From assembly GCF_965208895.1 (NCBI RefSeq), contig NZ_OZ242363.1, positions 4,092,001 to 4,156,000 of the forward strand: a stretch of 64,000 bases of DNA, in the 5' to 3' direction. The position numbers were made by a program, and so were the translations under genes. The notes beneath the pieces were generated by a model. That model had not been told where the DNA came from and ran no database searches. It saw only the letters and a program-made list of their open reading frames with translations. The DNA is from Poriferisodalis sp965208895 (GTDB lineage Bacteria > Actinomycetota > Acidimicrobiia > Acidimicrobiales > Poriferisodalaceae). Below are positions 40,617 through 50,966 of the stretch, piece after piece (position 1 is the first letter of the stretch; each line of letters begins with the position of its first letter).

Positions 40617-43544
40617 GTGGACGCCCAGCGCCCCCGAGACGCCGTGACGCCTGCCGCGGCAGCACTCGCGGGGCCGCCCCAGTTGGGCCGCAGCGTGCTG
40701 GTGCGGCCCGGTGACCGCCCGCCCGAGCCATGGCTGGACTGCGCACACGTCACGGTGAGGACGGGCGATTTCAGCGCCGAGGTCGGTGTCCGGCTGCGCG
40801 AAGCCTGGCGCACACGCACCCGCCTGGTCATCGAGCTTGACGGTGAGCTGCCAGATCTGGCGCCTGTGTGGCACGCGCCGTGGTGGGAGCTCACGCCCGG
40901 CCTCACCATGCGCTCTGAGGTGTTGGCACACCTGTTGACGGCGAATTGCGTGGATGCTCGGGCCCCGCAGCAACCACGTTTTGCTCCCGTCTCCGCGGCG
41001 CTGAAACTGGGCGCGCAGCCCTGCGACGACGCTGCGGCCGCAGATGTGATCACCGACGCCGGTCCGGTGTGGTGTGACGGCGGGCCGCTCGACGCATTCG
41101 ATCTCGACGCAATGGGATTGGCCTCACCGGTCGTCCCCGCTGCGAATCTGGCTGTCGGCAGTCTGAGGGGCGCCCGGCGTGCAAGTGCGCAGGCCGACCT
41201 CGCACCCGATCAGCGCGCAGCGGTCGGCCACCTCGGGGGAGCGGCCTGCATCGTTGCGCCCGCTGGCTCAGGCAAGACACGTGTGCTCACCGAACGTGCT
41301 CGCTACTTGGTACGCGATGTCGGCATTACCCCAGGCGCGGTGTGTCTTGTGGCCTTCAACGTGCGTGCCCGCCGCGAGATGCAAGAACGCACGGCGGACC
41401 TTCCGGGAATCGAAGTTCGTACGCTGAACAGCCTCGCACTCGCGATCTGCAATGGCAGCGGTCCGTTCGCTCGCCCTTCTCGGCACGGCCGCATCGAGGT
41501 GATCGATGAGATGGGCGTGCGCGACCGGCTCGACGGTCTGATCAAGCGTCGACGGCGGGCGATGACCGACCAGCTCGCACCGTGGCTCGAGGCGTTGGGC
41601 GCATCTCGACTGGGATTGCGTGATCCGGCCGATGTCGAGTACGACTTCCAACCCGACGTTCCCGACTTCGCATCGGTGGCGCCGAGATTCGTCGAGGACT
41701 TGGCGGCGGACGGATTGGCCGACTTCGACCAGCAGATCATCCGAGCGATCGAGATCTTGCTGGCCGACCCGCAGGCTCGTGCCGCTGCACGCCGAGCCTG
41801 CGGTGTGCTGCTGGTGGACGAATTCCAGGACTTGACACCGGCACACCTACTGATGATCCGGCTGCTGGCCGGCCCCCGGGCCGATGTATTCGCCGTCGGC
41901 GATGACGACCAGACGATCTACGGCTACGCGGGCGCGTCGCCCCAGTGGCTCATCGACTTCGACAAGTACTTCCCCGGGGCTGCGCGCCATCACCTGAACG
42001 TGAACTACCGCTGCCCGCCGCCCGTCATCGACGCCGCCATCAACCTGCTGTCGCACAATCGCCGCCGGATCGACAAGCAGGTCACTGCGCCCGAATCAGG
42101 CTCAGAAACCCAGCGGGTCACAGCGACGGCGGCCTCAGACGCCGGTCAGGGCGACCGGCGTAGCGCCGGTGGCAATCTCAAGAACCGGACCGTCGTCGTC
42201 AAGGCCGTGCCCGAAACGGCTGAAGCGCTTCGGGAATCCGTGACAGCACTGATGGACGATGGTGCAGGGCCATCTGACATTGCTGTGCTGGCGAGGGTCA
42301 ACAGCACGCTGCTGGTGCCGCAGATCGTGCTTGGCGACATGGGCGTGGTGGCTGATGCGCCACTGGGTCGGGGGTTCATCGAGCGCACCGGTGTCGCGGG
42401 CGCGCTGGCGTGGCTCAAGCTGGCCGTCGCGCCCCGTCAATCGCTGCCAAGTGGTGCGTTGTCGGATGCGGCGCGCCGGCCGCCACGCGGAATTTCGCCC
42501 CGGGTGATCGAGTGGATCGGCGAGCAGCGCAGTATCGGAGCTCTGCGGGCGCTGGCGGGCCGTCTCAGTGACGAACGCACGGCAACCAAGATCGACGAGT
42601 TCGCGGGCGACATCGACATGCTGCGTCAGCGGACCGCAAATGAGCAGCTCTCCACGCAGGCCATTCTTGAGATCGTTCGAGATGAGCTGGGCTTGGGCTC
42701 GAGCCTTGACACGCGCCTGGATGCGTCGCGCCGCGCGGTGGACAGATCCGCCCACGGCGACGACCTGCGGGCGCTGATTTCAGTGGCCCATCTGCACCCC
42801 GACCCGGCGGGTTTTGCCGGGTGGCTGGCTGACCGCCTGTCCGGGTTCGGCGCTGCGGACACCATCGGCTTCGGCAATGACGAGGCCCGCTCGCAGCGCA
42901 ACGGCGGCCCGGCGACAACGGCGCGGCGATCAGGGGTGCGGCTGGCAACGGTTCACAAGGTCAAGGGGCTTGAATGGCCCCACGTCATCGTCTTTGAGGC
43001 GTCGGCCGGGTTGATGCCGCACCGGCTCGCCCCCGATGTCGAGGAAGAGCGCCGGGTCTTTCACGTGGCGCTGACGCGCTGTTCCGAATCGGTGACCTTC
43101 ATCAGCGACGACCTGCCGTCCCCATTCCTGACGGAGCTGAGCGAACTGGCGCCGCCGATGCCAGAAGTGCCCGAATCGGCGCAGTCCGCCGAGTCCGTGC
43201 GAGGAACGCAACGGGGTAACGGTTCTTCTGGCCCTGCCGACTCAGGCGGCACACCGGCCTTGCCGGGCACCGACGCAAGCCCGGCGACCCGTCGTTCGAA
43301 GCCCGAACCCCCGTCTGATCCGGATGATGCGGCGCTGTTCGAGGCACTGCGTGCGTGGCGCCTTGAGCGAAGCCGGGCCGACGCAGTACCGGCATTCGTC
43401 GTCTTCGCCGATGCGGTCCTGATTGCTCTCGCCACACAGCGTCCCCGCAACGAGGTCGAGTTGCTGGCCGTGTCGGGCATCGGGCCGGCGAAACTCGACT
43501 CCTACGGTGCCGAGGTGCTCTCCGTCATTGCCGAACACGCCTGA
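40617..43544 (+). CDS. UvrD/PcrA-type ATP-dependent DNA helicase with C-terminal HRDC domain
   Basis: A superfamily 1 helicase of about 975 residues. Walker A is CIVAPAGSGKTRVLTERARY, Walker B is VLLVDEFQDLTPAHLLMIRL, motif III is AVGDDDQTIYGYAGASPQW, motif IV-like LNVNYRCPPPVIDAA, then QGDRRSAGG and a 2B domain, motif V and VI around VRLATVHKVKGLEWPHVIVF and EERRVFHVALTRC. The C-terminal 75 residues are an HRDC domain (FEALRAWRLERSRADAVPAF, then VSGIGPAKLDSYG). The N-terminal 190 residues are unlike other helicases. Likely roles are repair or recombination. The start is uncertain: GTG 40617 or GTG 40644. Confidence 0.88.
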   Translation: MDAQRPRDAVTPAAAALAGPPQLGRSVLVRPGDRPPEPWLDCAHVTVRTGDFSAEVGVRLREAWRTRTRLVIELDGELPDLAPVWHAPWWELTPGLTMRSEVLAHLLTANCVDARAPQQPRFAPVSAALKLGAQPCDDAAAADVITDAGPVWCDGGPLDAFDLDAMGLASPVVPAANLAVGSLRGARRASAQADLAPDQRAAVGHLGGAACIVAPAGSGKTRVLTERARYLVRDVGITPGAVCLVAFNVRARREMQERTADLPGIEVRTLNSLALAICNGSGPFARPSRHGRIEVIDEMGVRDRLDGLIKRRRRAMTDQLAPWLEALGASRLGLRDPADVEYDFQPDVPDFASVAPRFVEDLAADGLADFDQQIIRAIEILLADPQARAAARRACGVLLVDEFQDLTPAHLLMIRLLAGPRADVFAVGDDDQTIYGYAGASPQWLIDFDKYFPGAARHHLNVNYRCPPPVIDAAINLLSHNRRRIDKQVTAPESGSETQRVTATAASDAGQGDRRSAGGNLKNRTVVVKAVPETAEALRESVTALMDDGAGPSDIAVLARVNSTLLVPQIVLGDMGVVADAPLGRGFIERTGVAGALAWLKLAVAPRQSLPSGALSDAARRPPRGISPRVIEWIGEQRSIGALRALAGRLSDERTATKIDEFAGDIDMLRQRTANEQLSTQAILEIVRDELGLGSSLDTRLDASRRAVDRSAHGDDLRALISVAHLHPDPAGFAGWLADRLSGFGAADTIGFGNDEARSQRNGGPATTARRSGVRLATVHKVKGLEWPHVIVFEASAGLMPHRLAPDVEEERRVFHVALTRCSESVTFISDDLPSPFLTELSELAPPMPEVPESAQSAESVRGTQRGNGSSGPADSGGTPALPGTDASPATRRSKPEPPSDPDDAALFEALRAWRLERSRADAVPAFVVFADAVLIALATQRPRNEVELLAVSGIGPAKLDSYGAEVLSVIAEHA

Positions 43545-43585
43545 CGGCGCCGTGCCCGCGTCGCCGAAATTGGAGCGGAGCTTGG

Positions 43586-44242
43586 CTACACCGCGAGCGG
43601 CCCCTCGCCGGCGAGGAACCGCTGGGCCATCACCATCAGCACTACCCAATATTCGGCGCTGGGTACGAGGTCCTCGAGCGTCGCTTCGAAAGTTGCCTCT
43701 CGTGCATCGGTATGACCGGCTGACGTGACACCGTGCAGGGTGATTGACGGGCCGCCCTCGAACAGTGCGAGCAGATCGGCGATGGGCGCGTCGAACACCG
43801 CATCGACCTCGTCGCGTGCCAGCACGTAGTCGGTGAGCGGACGGTCATCGCGCAGCAGGTACACGCTGGTCAGCTCGCAGTTCAGCGTGCCTTCGCCGCT
43901 GTCATCGGCCAGCCTGCGGACGCCCAGCGGCACCAGATCGGCGCTGGCGGGTCTCACGCCGAGTTCTTCTTCGAGTTCTCGCACGCCATCGAGCGGTGTC
44001 TCGCCGGCGGCAAGATGCCCGGCAGCGCTGATGTCGAGCAATCCCGGAAACGCAGCCTTGGAGCGAGTGCGTCGCTGCAGCACGGCCGTCGGAACGCCGT
44101 CACGCAGCGTGACGATCTGACAGTGGAACACGCGGTGCCACTCGCCTCGCTCGTGAACCTCGTTCCGCGGGGCCGTGCGCAGGTAGCGCCCCGCCTCGTC
44201 GACGACGTCGAGCTGCTCTACCCCGGGCGCGCTGTCGGTCAT
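43586..44242 (-). CDS. Nudix hydrolase
   Basis: A 218-residue protein with a complete Nudix box (GHLAAGETPLDGVRELEEEL plus GV, the GX5EX7REUXEEXGU pattern). The preceding HRVFHCQIVTLRDGVPTAVL and the placement of the box near residue 80 are like the isopentenyl-diphosphate isomerase/YfcD-type Nudix proteins; the second Nudix in the window, at 38157, is a different type. ATG 44242 is used; the frame is open upstream to 44497 but runs into the neighbouring gene in antisense. Confidence 0.88.
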   Translation of the reverse strand: MTDSAPGVEQLDVVDEAGRYLRTAPRNEVHERGEWHRVFHCQIVTLRDGVPTAVLQRRTRSKAAFPGLLDISAAGHLAAGETPLDGVRELEEELGVRPASADLVPLGVRRLADDSGEGTLNCELTSVYLLRDDRPLTDYVLARDEVDAVFDAPIADLLALFEGGPSITLHGVTSAGHTDAREATFEATLEDLVPSAEYWVVLMVMAQRFLAGEGPLAV

Positions 44243-44342
44243 CGCCACATTCTTCCCGCTGGCGCGGCAGACGACGAAACAGGCAGCAGCGCGCGGCCGA
44301 CAGCCACTACGCCTCCGGCGATGGCCCCGACAGCGGGAGCGG

Positions 44343-45185
44343 CTACAGCAGCGCGGTGTACTTGTCGAGAATCGGCAGCACCGTGTCGGCGTCGGCCGGC
44401 GGCAGCGCCAGCACCACCCGGGTGCAGCCGATCTCGGAGAGGCTTTCGAGGATCTCGGGCTTGGGAGGCGTGCCGAACTGGCCGAACTCGATGTCATCGG
44501 CGTCGCGGCCGGCTTCGATCGCGGATTCCCGGATCTGCTTCATCGGCACTTCGAGGTCGTAGCGGCCCGAAATCGGCATCCAGCCGTCGCAGAACTCGAC
44601 GATGTCGGCGATGGTCTTCGGCCCAGCGGCGCCGCCCAGGATCACCTTGGGGCCGCCTTCCTGCACGGGCTTGGGCCAGGCCCACGATGAATCGAAGTTC
44701 ACCCAGTCGCCGTGGAACTCGGCCTCGTCGTTGGTCCACAGCTCGCGCACTGCCAGCATCATCTCGCGGGTGATCGCACGCCGGTCGGTGTACTTGACGC
44801 CGTGGTTGCGGAGTTCTTCCTTGTTCCAGCCGTAGCCGATGCCCAAGATGAACCGGCCGTTCGAGATCCGGTCCACCGTGGCGGCTTCCTTGGCCAGCCA
44901 GATCGGGTCGCGCTGGGCAACGAGTGTGATGCCGGTGCCGAGCACGAGGTTCTCGGTGACTGCGGCAGCGGCGCCGAGCGACACGAACTGGTCATGGGTG
45001 CGCCAGTACTCCTCAGGCAGCGGCGGTGCGCCCTCATTGCCGCCCCATGGCGTCTCGCGGCTGGTGGGAATGTGGCTGTGCTCGGGGAACCACAGCGACT
45101 CGAAGCCCCGTTCCTCGACAGCTTTGGCCAACTCGACAGGCCCGATGGCCTTGTCGGTGGGGAACATCATCACGCCGATTTTCAC
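44343..45185 (-). CDS. LLM-class F420-dependent oxidoreductase
   Basis: A 280-residue luciferase-like monooxygenase-fold protein. Signatures: KIGVMMFPTDKAIGPVELAK, ESLWFPEHSHIP, NLVLGTGITLVAQRDPIWLA, TVDRISNGRFILGIGYGW. In actinobacteria such proteins use deazaflavin F420, so the host probably makes F420. GTG 45185 is preceded by AGGAGG, which fixes the start. Substrate unknown. Confidence 0.9.
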   Translation of the reverse strand: MKIGVMMFPTDKAIGPVELAKAVEERGFESLWFPEHSHIPTSRETPWGGNEGAPPLPEEYWRTHDQFVSLGAAAAVTENLVLGTGITLVAQRDPIWLAKEAATVDRISNGRFILGIGYGWNKEELRNHGVKYTDRRAITREMMLAVRELWTNDEAEFHGDWVNFDSSWAWPKPVQEGGPKVILGGAAGPKTIADIVEFCDGWMPISGRYDLEVPMKQIRESAIEAGRDADDIEFGQFGTPPKPEILESLSEIGCTRVVLALPPADADTVLPILDKYTALL

Positions 45186-45418
45186 GGTGGTCCTCCTGGG
45201 GATTGGCGAGGGTGGCCGGTGATGGCCGCCGCTGAGGGTAACGGGCACGAGTCACTGGTGCCCGGTTGGCGAGAATTGCGAGGGCGGGCCGGAGCGGCGC
45301 TGGTTCTCCCCGAACGTGGCGTAACGTTGCGCTGATTCGTAACGAGCAGCTGCTCGGACTGCCAACAATGAGGTCCGGCGGCCTAGAGGCCCGCAAGGCC
45401 AGGCGATGTGGAGGCACA

Positions 45419-45610
45419 GTGAAAATCACCATTGACGTCGACAAGTGCATCGGCAGCGGATCGTGCGAGATGATCGCTCCGGGCATTTTCGAGGTGGGCG
45501 ACGACGGTCTCGTACAGCTGCTCGAGAACAGTCCCAGCGCCGAGCATCACGGCGTTGTGCGCACGGCAGCGGCCAGCTGCCCCACGCAGGTCATCTCGGT
45601 GGACGACTGA
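45419..45610 (+). CDS. Small ferredoxin, 3Fe-4S type
   Basis: A 63-residue ferredoxin with Cys10, Cys16 (CIGSGSC) and Cys54 in ASCPTQ: three cysteines in the arrangement of the [3Fe-4S] ferredoxins that pass electrons to cytochrome P450s and other oxygenases in actinobacteria. GTG 45419 is the start; the longer frame upstream to 45266 is not coding. No P450 gene is adjacent. Confidence 0.85.
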   Translation: MKITIDVDKCIGSGSCEMIAPGIFEVGDDGLVQLLENSPSAEHHGVVRTAAASCPTQVISVDD

Positions 45611-45732
45611 GTCGCAGCACAACTCCGAGTCGCAGCGCAGTGCAGTAGCGCCGGCCTCAGAATCGACACAGGCCGTTCGCGCCTCCACCGGTACGCTCCA
45701 AATCAAGAGCTGACCCGTCAGCTCTTCAGATT

Positions 45733-45806
45733 CGGGAAGTGGCGCAGCCTGGTAGCGCACCTGCTTTGGGAGCAGGGGGTCGTGGGTTCAAATCCCGCCT
45801 TCCCGA
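45733..45806 (+). tRNA. tRNA-Pro (TGG)
   Basis: Acceptor arm CGGGAAG pairs with CTTCCCG; D arm begins TGGCGC; anticodon loop TTTGGGA with anticodon TGG between CTGC and GCAG; T arm GTGGG-TTCAAAT-CCCGC; discriminator A at 45806. Confidence 0.95.
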
Positions 45807-45865
45807 CCGCTGGCTGGGGCCGACGCCCGAGAATCAAACGCCCCCGTCGAGCCCGAAAGGGAGGC

Positions 45866-47362
<1,497 letters not shown>

Positions 47363-47500
47363 GAGAGTCCTCCTTGCCGGCTGTGCTCATCGTCGAGCGG
47401 ACGCGCCGAAGGATCGCATTTTCGCAGCCCTGAGCGATGTTCGGGAACGCTGCGGAGAGCGGGGTACGGAGGGGCATTGCGTTTCGCGCAACGTGGCTAG
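47363..47500. other. Non-coding interval upstream of mmsA
   Basis: No gene is evident between mmsA and the miniature element. It should hold the mmsA promoter, but no clear -35/-10 pair was identified. Confidence 0.4.
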
Positions 47501-47753
47501 ACGGTTAGTTCCAAGGGGTGCGGGCGGAACTCGGCCTTGGATGTGGCCGAGAATGGCCAAAAGACATCAGAGGTGGTGGGCCGACGCCGGGATCGATGTT
47601 CCTGTGCGCCGCAGATGTTGGGAGGCTCTCCGCTGCATTCGCCGCGAACGTCCGCTCGCACGCCAGCCACGAAGCGTCCACGAATGCCTTACCGAGTCTT
47701 TCAGTCAGTTTCATTGCAGATCCTCGCTCATGCCCTTGGAACTAATCATCTAG
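47497..47753 (+). mobile_element. Miniature (MITE-like) relative of the IS982-type element
   Basis: The left end ACGGTTAGTTCCAAGGGGT (47501-47519) and right end GCCCTTGGAACTAATCAT (47732-47749) match the ends of the IS982-type element at 1781-2802 with one or two changes, and CTAG flanks both (47497-47500, 47750-47753). The interior of about 210 bases does not encode transposase or resemble the interior of the full element. It sits 11 bases upstream of the start codon of the VOC gene, so it may supply or block that gene's promoter. Confidence 0.85.
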
Positions 47754-47764
47754 AGTCCGCGCCT

Positions 47765-48274
47765 ATGAGCGACGTCAATCCGATTCCCGCCGACCGGCCC
47801 TTCGTGGTGCCCTACATGACCATCGGGGCCCGCACCGATGGGTCTGCAGGTGGTGCCGCCGATGCCATCGAGTGGTACACGGCTGCGTTCGGGGCCAGCG
47901 AGACCAACCGTCAGATGGCACCGGGGGGCGACAAGGTGATGCACGCCGAAATGGTGCTCGGCGATGGCCTGCTGTTCCTCGCCGACGACTTCCCGGAATG
48001 GTCGGGAGAAAGCTCCGCCCCAGCGGCGCTCAACGGCTCGACCGTTACCATGCACCGCTACGTCGCCGACTGCGACGCGACCATCAACGCGGCCGTTGCG
48101 CTCGGCGCGGAAGTGCTGATGCCCCCGACCGACATGTTCTGGGGAGACCGATTCGGGAGCATTCGCGACCCGTTCGGCCACAAGTGGTCCATTGCGACCC
48201 ATGTGAGAGACGTGACCCCCGAAGAGATGGAAGCTGCCGCAGCAGCGATGTTCGCCGAGGGACCGGAGGCATAA
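47765..48274 (+). CDS. VOC-family protein (PhnB/glyoxalase-like)
   Basis: A 169-residue vicinal-oxygen-chelate protein. Features: FVVPYMTIGARTDGSAGGAA, EWYTAAFGASETNRQ, KVMHAEMVLGDGLLFLADDF, GDRFGSIRDPFGHKWSIATH with the C-terminal metal-site pattern. It resembles PhnB-like proteins; catalytic activity is uncertain. ATG 47765 is 11 bases from the end of a MITE-like element, leaving no room for a native promoter. The next gene starts 3 bases after its stop. Confidence 0.85.
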   Translation: MSDVNPIPADRPFVVPYMTIGARTDGSAGGAADAIEWYTAAFGASETNRQMAPGGDKVMHAEMVLGDGLLFLADDFPEWSGESSAPAALNGSTVTMHRYVADCDATINAAVALGAEVLMPPTDMFWGDRFGSIRDPFGHKWSIATHVRDVTPEEMEAAAAAMFAEGPEA

Positions 48275-48277
48275 GCC

Positions 48278-49231
48278 ATGGCAGTCACTGAACTCGCAGG
48301 AAGGATCGCAGTCGTCACCGGCGGCGGCACGGGCATGGGACGTGAGCTGGTGTGTCGGCTAGCAGCCGCAGGAGCGCACGTTGCCGCCTGCGATCTCAAT
48401 ACCGAGACGCTGCAGCAGGCGATCGACCTCGCAGGGGCACGCGCAGCCAGCGGCGTACGAATCACCACGCACCAGTGCGATGTCACCGACGCTGACGCCG
48501 TAGCGGCCTTTGCCGCCGAGGTCGCCGAACAGCACGACTCCGACCACATCAATCTGCTGTTCAACAACGCTGGCGTCGGCGGTGGCGGCAGCTTCGTCAT
48601 CGACGACCAGCGTGAAGCCTGGGACAAGACCTTCGAGGTCTGCTGGAACGGCGTGCTGAACTGCGCCCGTGCGTTCATGGACATGCTCGTACGTTCCGAT
48701 GCAGGCGCGATGGTCAACACCGCCAGCATCAATGGCTTCTGGGCGACCATCGGCCCTGGTTTGCCGCATACCTCCTATTGCGCCGCGAAGTTTGCGGTAA
48801 AGGGGTTCACCGAGGCACTCATGCAGGACTTGGCGCTGCACGCGCCGCACGTCAGCGCCCACGTGGTGATGCCTGGCCACATCGGCACCGAGATAGCGCG
48901 GAACAGCTTCACCACCCACGGCGCAGACATCCCGCTCATTCGCAAGAACATGCAGGCGAGGGGCATCAACCTCGATGGATTCAGCGACGAGCAGATCGAA
49001 GGTTTCGTCAACGATCGCAACACACGATTCCGCGATGACGCCCCGACGACCGCGGCACAGGCGGCTGAGGTCATCCTGTCGGACGTGCTGGCTGGCCGGT
49101 GGCGAATTCTGGTTGGCGACGATGCGTATGCCATCGATGAGGCAGTAAGGGCCGATCCTGAAGCCGCCTACACCGAGCCGTTCATCGAGGGGCTGCGTGA
49201 CCAGGGGCATCTGCAGGTGCTCGGCCGCTAG
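48278..49231 (+). CDS. Short-chain dehydrogenase/reductase
   Basis: A 317-residue classical SDR. NAD(P) binding TGxxxGxG is VVTGGGTGMGRELVCRLAAA; NNAG is LLFNNAGVGGGG; the catalytic YxxxK is SYCAAKFAVKGF, preceded by the Ser of TASINGF. It is longer than most at the C terminus (about 70 residues beyond the core), with a helical tail DEQIEGFVNDRNTRF. It follows the VOC gene by 3 bases, so the two form an operon. Confidence 0.9.
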   Translation: MAVTELAGRIAVVTGGGTGMGRELVCRLAAAGAHVAACDLNTETLQQAIDLAGARAASGVRITTHQCDVTDADAVAAFAAEVAEQHDSDHINLLFNNAGVGGGGSFVIDDQREAWDKTFEVCWNGVLNCARAFMDMLVRSDAGAMVNTASINGFWATIGPGLPHTSYCAAKFAVKGFTEALMQDLALHAPHVSAHVVMPGHIGTEIARNSFTTHGADIPLIRKNMQARGINLDGFSDEQIEGFVNDRNTRFRDDAPTTAAQAAEVILSDVLAGRWRILVGDDAYAIDEAVRADPEAAYTEPFIEGLRDQGHLQVLGR

Positions 49232-49303
49232 CAGGCAGCCATCTTCGAGTTCGGACTGTGCGAGAGGGGCCCGAGATCGAGCGGGTCAGGGGAAGCTGAG
49301 CAG

Positions 49304-50446
49304 GTGGAGCTGATCGTTGGACCTCGGACCAGGGTCACGCCGTTCACCGACCGCGCCGCCGCCGTGGGCATGACCAAGGCGATGGTGTACAACCACACAG
49401 TTCTGCCCATCGGAACTGACGACCCGGCAGCGGAATACCGGGCGCTCACCGAGACTGCGGCGATCTGGGACGTGGGCTGCGAGCGTCAGGTGCAGATCGC
49501 TGGGCCCGATGCTCACCGTCTCATCACCTATCTCTGCGCCCGCGATTTGCGAGACCTGCAGGTAGGTGTCGCCCGCTACGCGCCGATGTGCGATCACCAG
49601 GGCCGGCTCGTGAACGATCCGATGGCACTTCGCATCGATGACACGACGTTCTGGCTCTCCATCGCAGACAGCGACGTGCTGCTGTGGGTACGGGCAGTGG
49701 CCGGTGAGAGGGGATACGGCGTCGAGGTCACCGAGCCGGACGTCTGGCCGTTGGCGATCCAGGGGCCCCGCGCCGAAGACGTGGTTGCTGCAGCGCTGGG
49801 GGAGTGGGTGCGCGACCTGCGTTTCTTCCGGTTCGAACGGTACGACCACAGCCTCGAAGGCCGCAGCATCCCGATGGTGGTGTGCCGCTCGGGCTGGTCC
49901 GGCCAGGACGGCTTCGAACTCTTCTTGATGGACGGCGCCATGGGCGAACAGCTCTGGGACCTGCTGTGGGGCGCCGGTCAGCCCTTCGGCCTCGGGGTCG
50001 GCGCGCCGAACAACCCAGAGCGCATCGAGAGCTTCTTGCTGTCGTTCGGCGGCGACACAGACTCCGAGAGCGATCCAGACGAAGCCGGCATCGGTCGGTT
50101 CGTCAGCCTGAAGAGTGACGACCCTGGCCGGGCAGGCCACGACTTCATCGGCAGGGAGGCGCTGCGGGCCCGGCGGACATCTGGCACCCAGCGGCGTCTG
50201 GTCGGGGTCATCATCGACGGCGGGCCTCCGATGCCATTGCGATCGCCCCGTGCACTACGCAGTCCCGATGGGCGCCCTGCGGGCACGCTGCGGGCACTCA
50301 CACGCTCCCCACGATTCAACGCCAATATCGGCCTCGCACTGCTGGACCCACCATGGTTCGAGCCCGGCGCTGAGCTAGAAGTCATCCTCGACGGTGCCGA
50401 CCGCTCGGCCACGACGACATCGCTGCCGTTCACCCTCGACTCGTAG
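49304..50446 (+). CDS. GcvT-family aminomethyltransferase, DmdA-like
   Basis: A 380-residue tetrahydrofolate-binding GcvT-fold protein. The N-terminal MTKAMVYNHTVLPIGTDDPA, ETAAIWDVGCERQVQIAGPD and LVNDPMALRIDDTTFWLSIA followed by DSDVLLW are close to dimethylsulfoniopropionate demethylase (DmdA), which removes a methyl group from DMSP onto tetrahydrofolate. The C-terminal region GAPNNPERIESFLLSFGGDT and HDFIGREALRA fit. DmdA-like proteins that do not use DMSP also exist, so function is provisional. If correct, it points to a marine or sponge-associated host. Confidence 0.75.
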   Translation: MELIVGPRTRVTPFTDRAAAVGMTKAMVYNHTVLPIGTDDPAAEYRALTETAAIWDVGCERQVQIAGPDAHRLITYLCARDLRDLQVGVARYAPMCDHQGRLVNDPMALRIDDTTFWLSIADSDVLLWVRAVAGERGYGVEVTEPDVWPLAIQGPRAEDVVAAALGEWVRDLRFFRFERYDHSLEGRSIPMVVCRSGWSGQDGFELFLMDGAMGEQLWDLLWGAGQPFGLGVGAPNNPERIESFLLSFGGDTDSESDPDEAGIGRFVSLKSDDPGRAGHDFIGREALRARRTSGTQRRLVGVIIDGGPPMPLRSPRALRSPDGRPAGTLRALTRSPRFNANIGLALLDPPWFEPGAELEVILDGADRSATTTSLPFTLDS

Positions 50447-50491
50447 CGATTCAATCCAGCCGCACGCGCGCCGCTACCCTCGGCGTTCCTC

Positions 50492-50590
50492 GCGGACGTA
50501 GTTCAACGGCCAGAACCTCAGCCTTCCAAGCTGATGATGCACGCGGCGCCTCTGGCGCCGCCATCGAGACGGCGATTCCCGTCGTCCGCT
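50492..50590 (+). pseudogene. tRNA-Gly (TCC) copy interrupted in the T arm
   Basis: The first 49 bases (acceptor, D and anticodon arms) are identical to the intact gene at 50643, and the last 17 bases are identical to its 3' end. In between, the six bases GGGTTC are replaced by 33 bases that contain a perfect hairpin (GCGGCGCC, TCT, GGCGCCGC). The T arm is destroyed. The upstream 26 bases (50466-50491) also match those before the intact gene. Confidence 0.85.
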
Positions 50591-50642
50591 CGCTGGGGTT
50601 CGGCAGTGCGCTATGTGCGCGCCGCTACCCTCGGCGTTCCTC

Positions 50643-50714
<72 letters not shown>

Positions 50715-50965
50715 CACTCGAAGCTCAGCCTTCCAAGCTGATGATGCTGGCAGCACATGGTGTGCTGCGGGGGACTCAGTGATTCCCGTCGTCCGCTCAC
50801 TCGAACCTCAGCCTTCCAAGCTGATGATGCTGGCAGCACATGGTGTGCTGCGGGGGACTCAGTGATTCCCGTCGTCCGCTCACTCGAACCTCAGCCTTCC
50901 AAGCTGATGATGCTGGCAGCACATGGTGTGCTGCGGGGAGCTCAGTGATTCCCGTCGTCCGCTCG
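50715..50965 (+). repeat. Three 83-bp tandem repeats made of tRNA-Gly anticodon arm and 3' end
   Basis: Units start with CTCAGCCTTCC at 50724, 50807 and 50890 (period 83). Each has the tRNA-Gly anticodon arm and variable region (24 bases), a 33-base insert with a hairpin (CAGCAC, loop ATGGT, GTGCTG), and the last 17 bases of the tRNA. Units 1 and 2 are almost identical; unit 3 has GGAGCT in place of GGGACT. They lack the 5' acceptor and D arms, so none is a working tRNA. Confidence 0.9.
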
Positions 50966-50966
50966 C

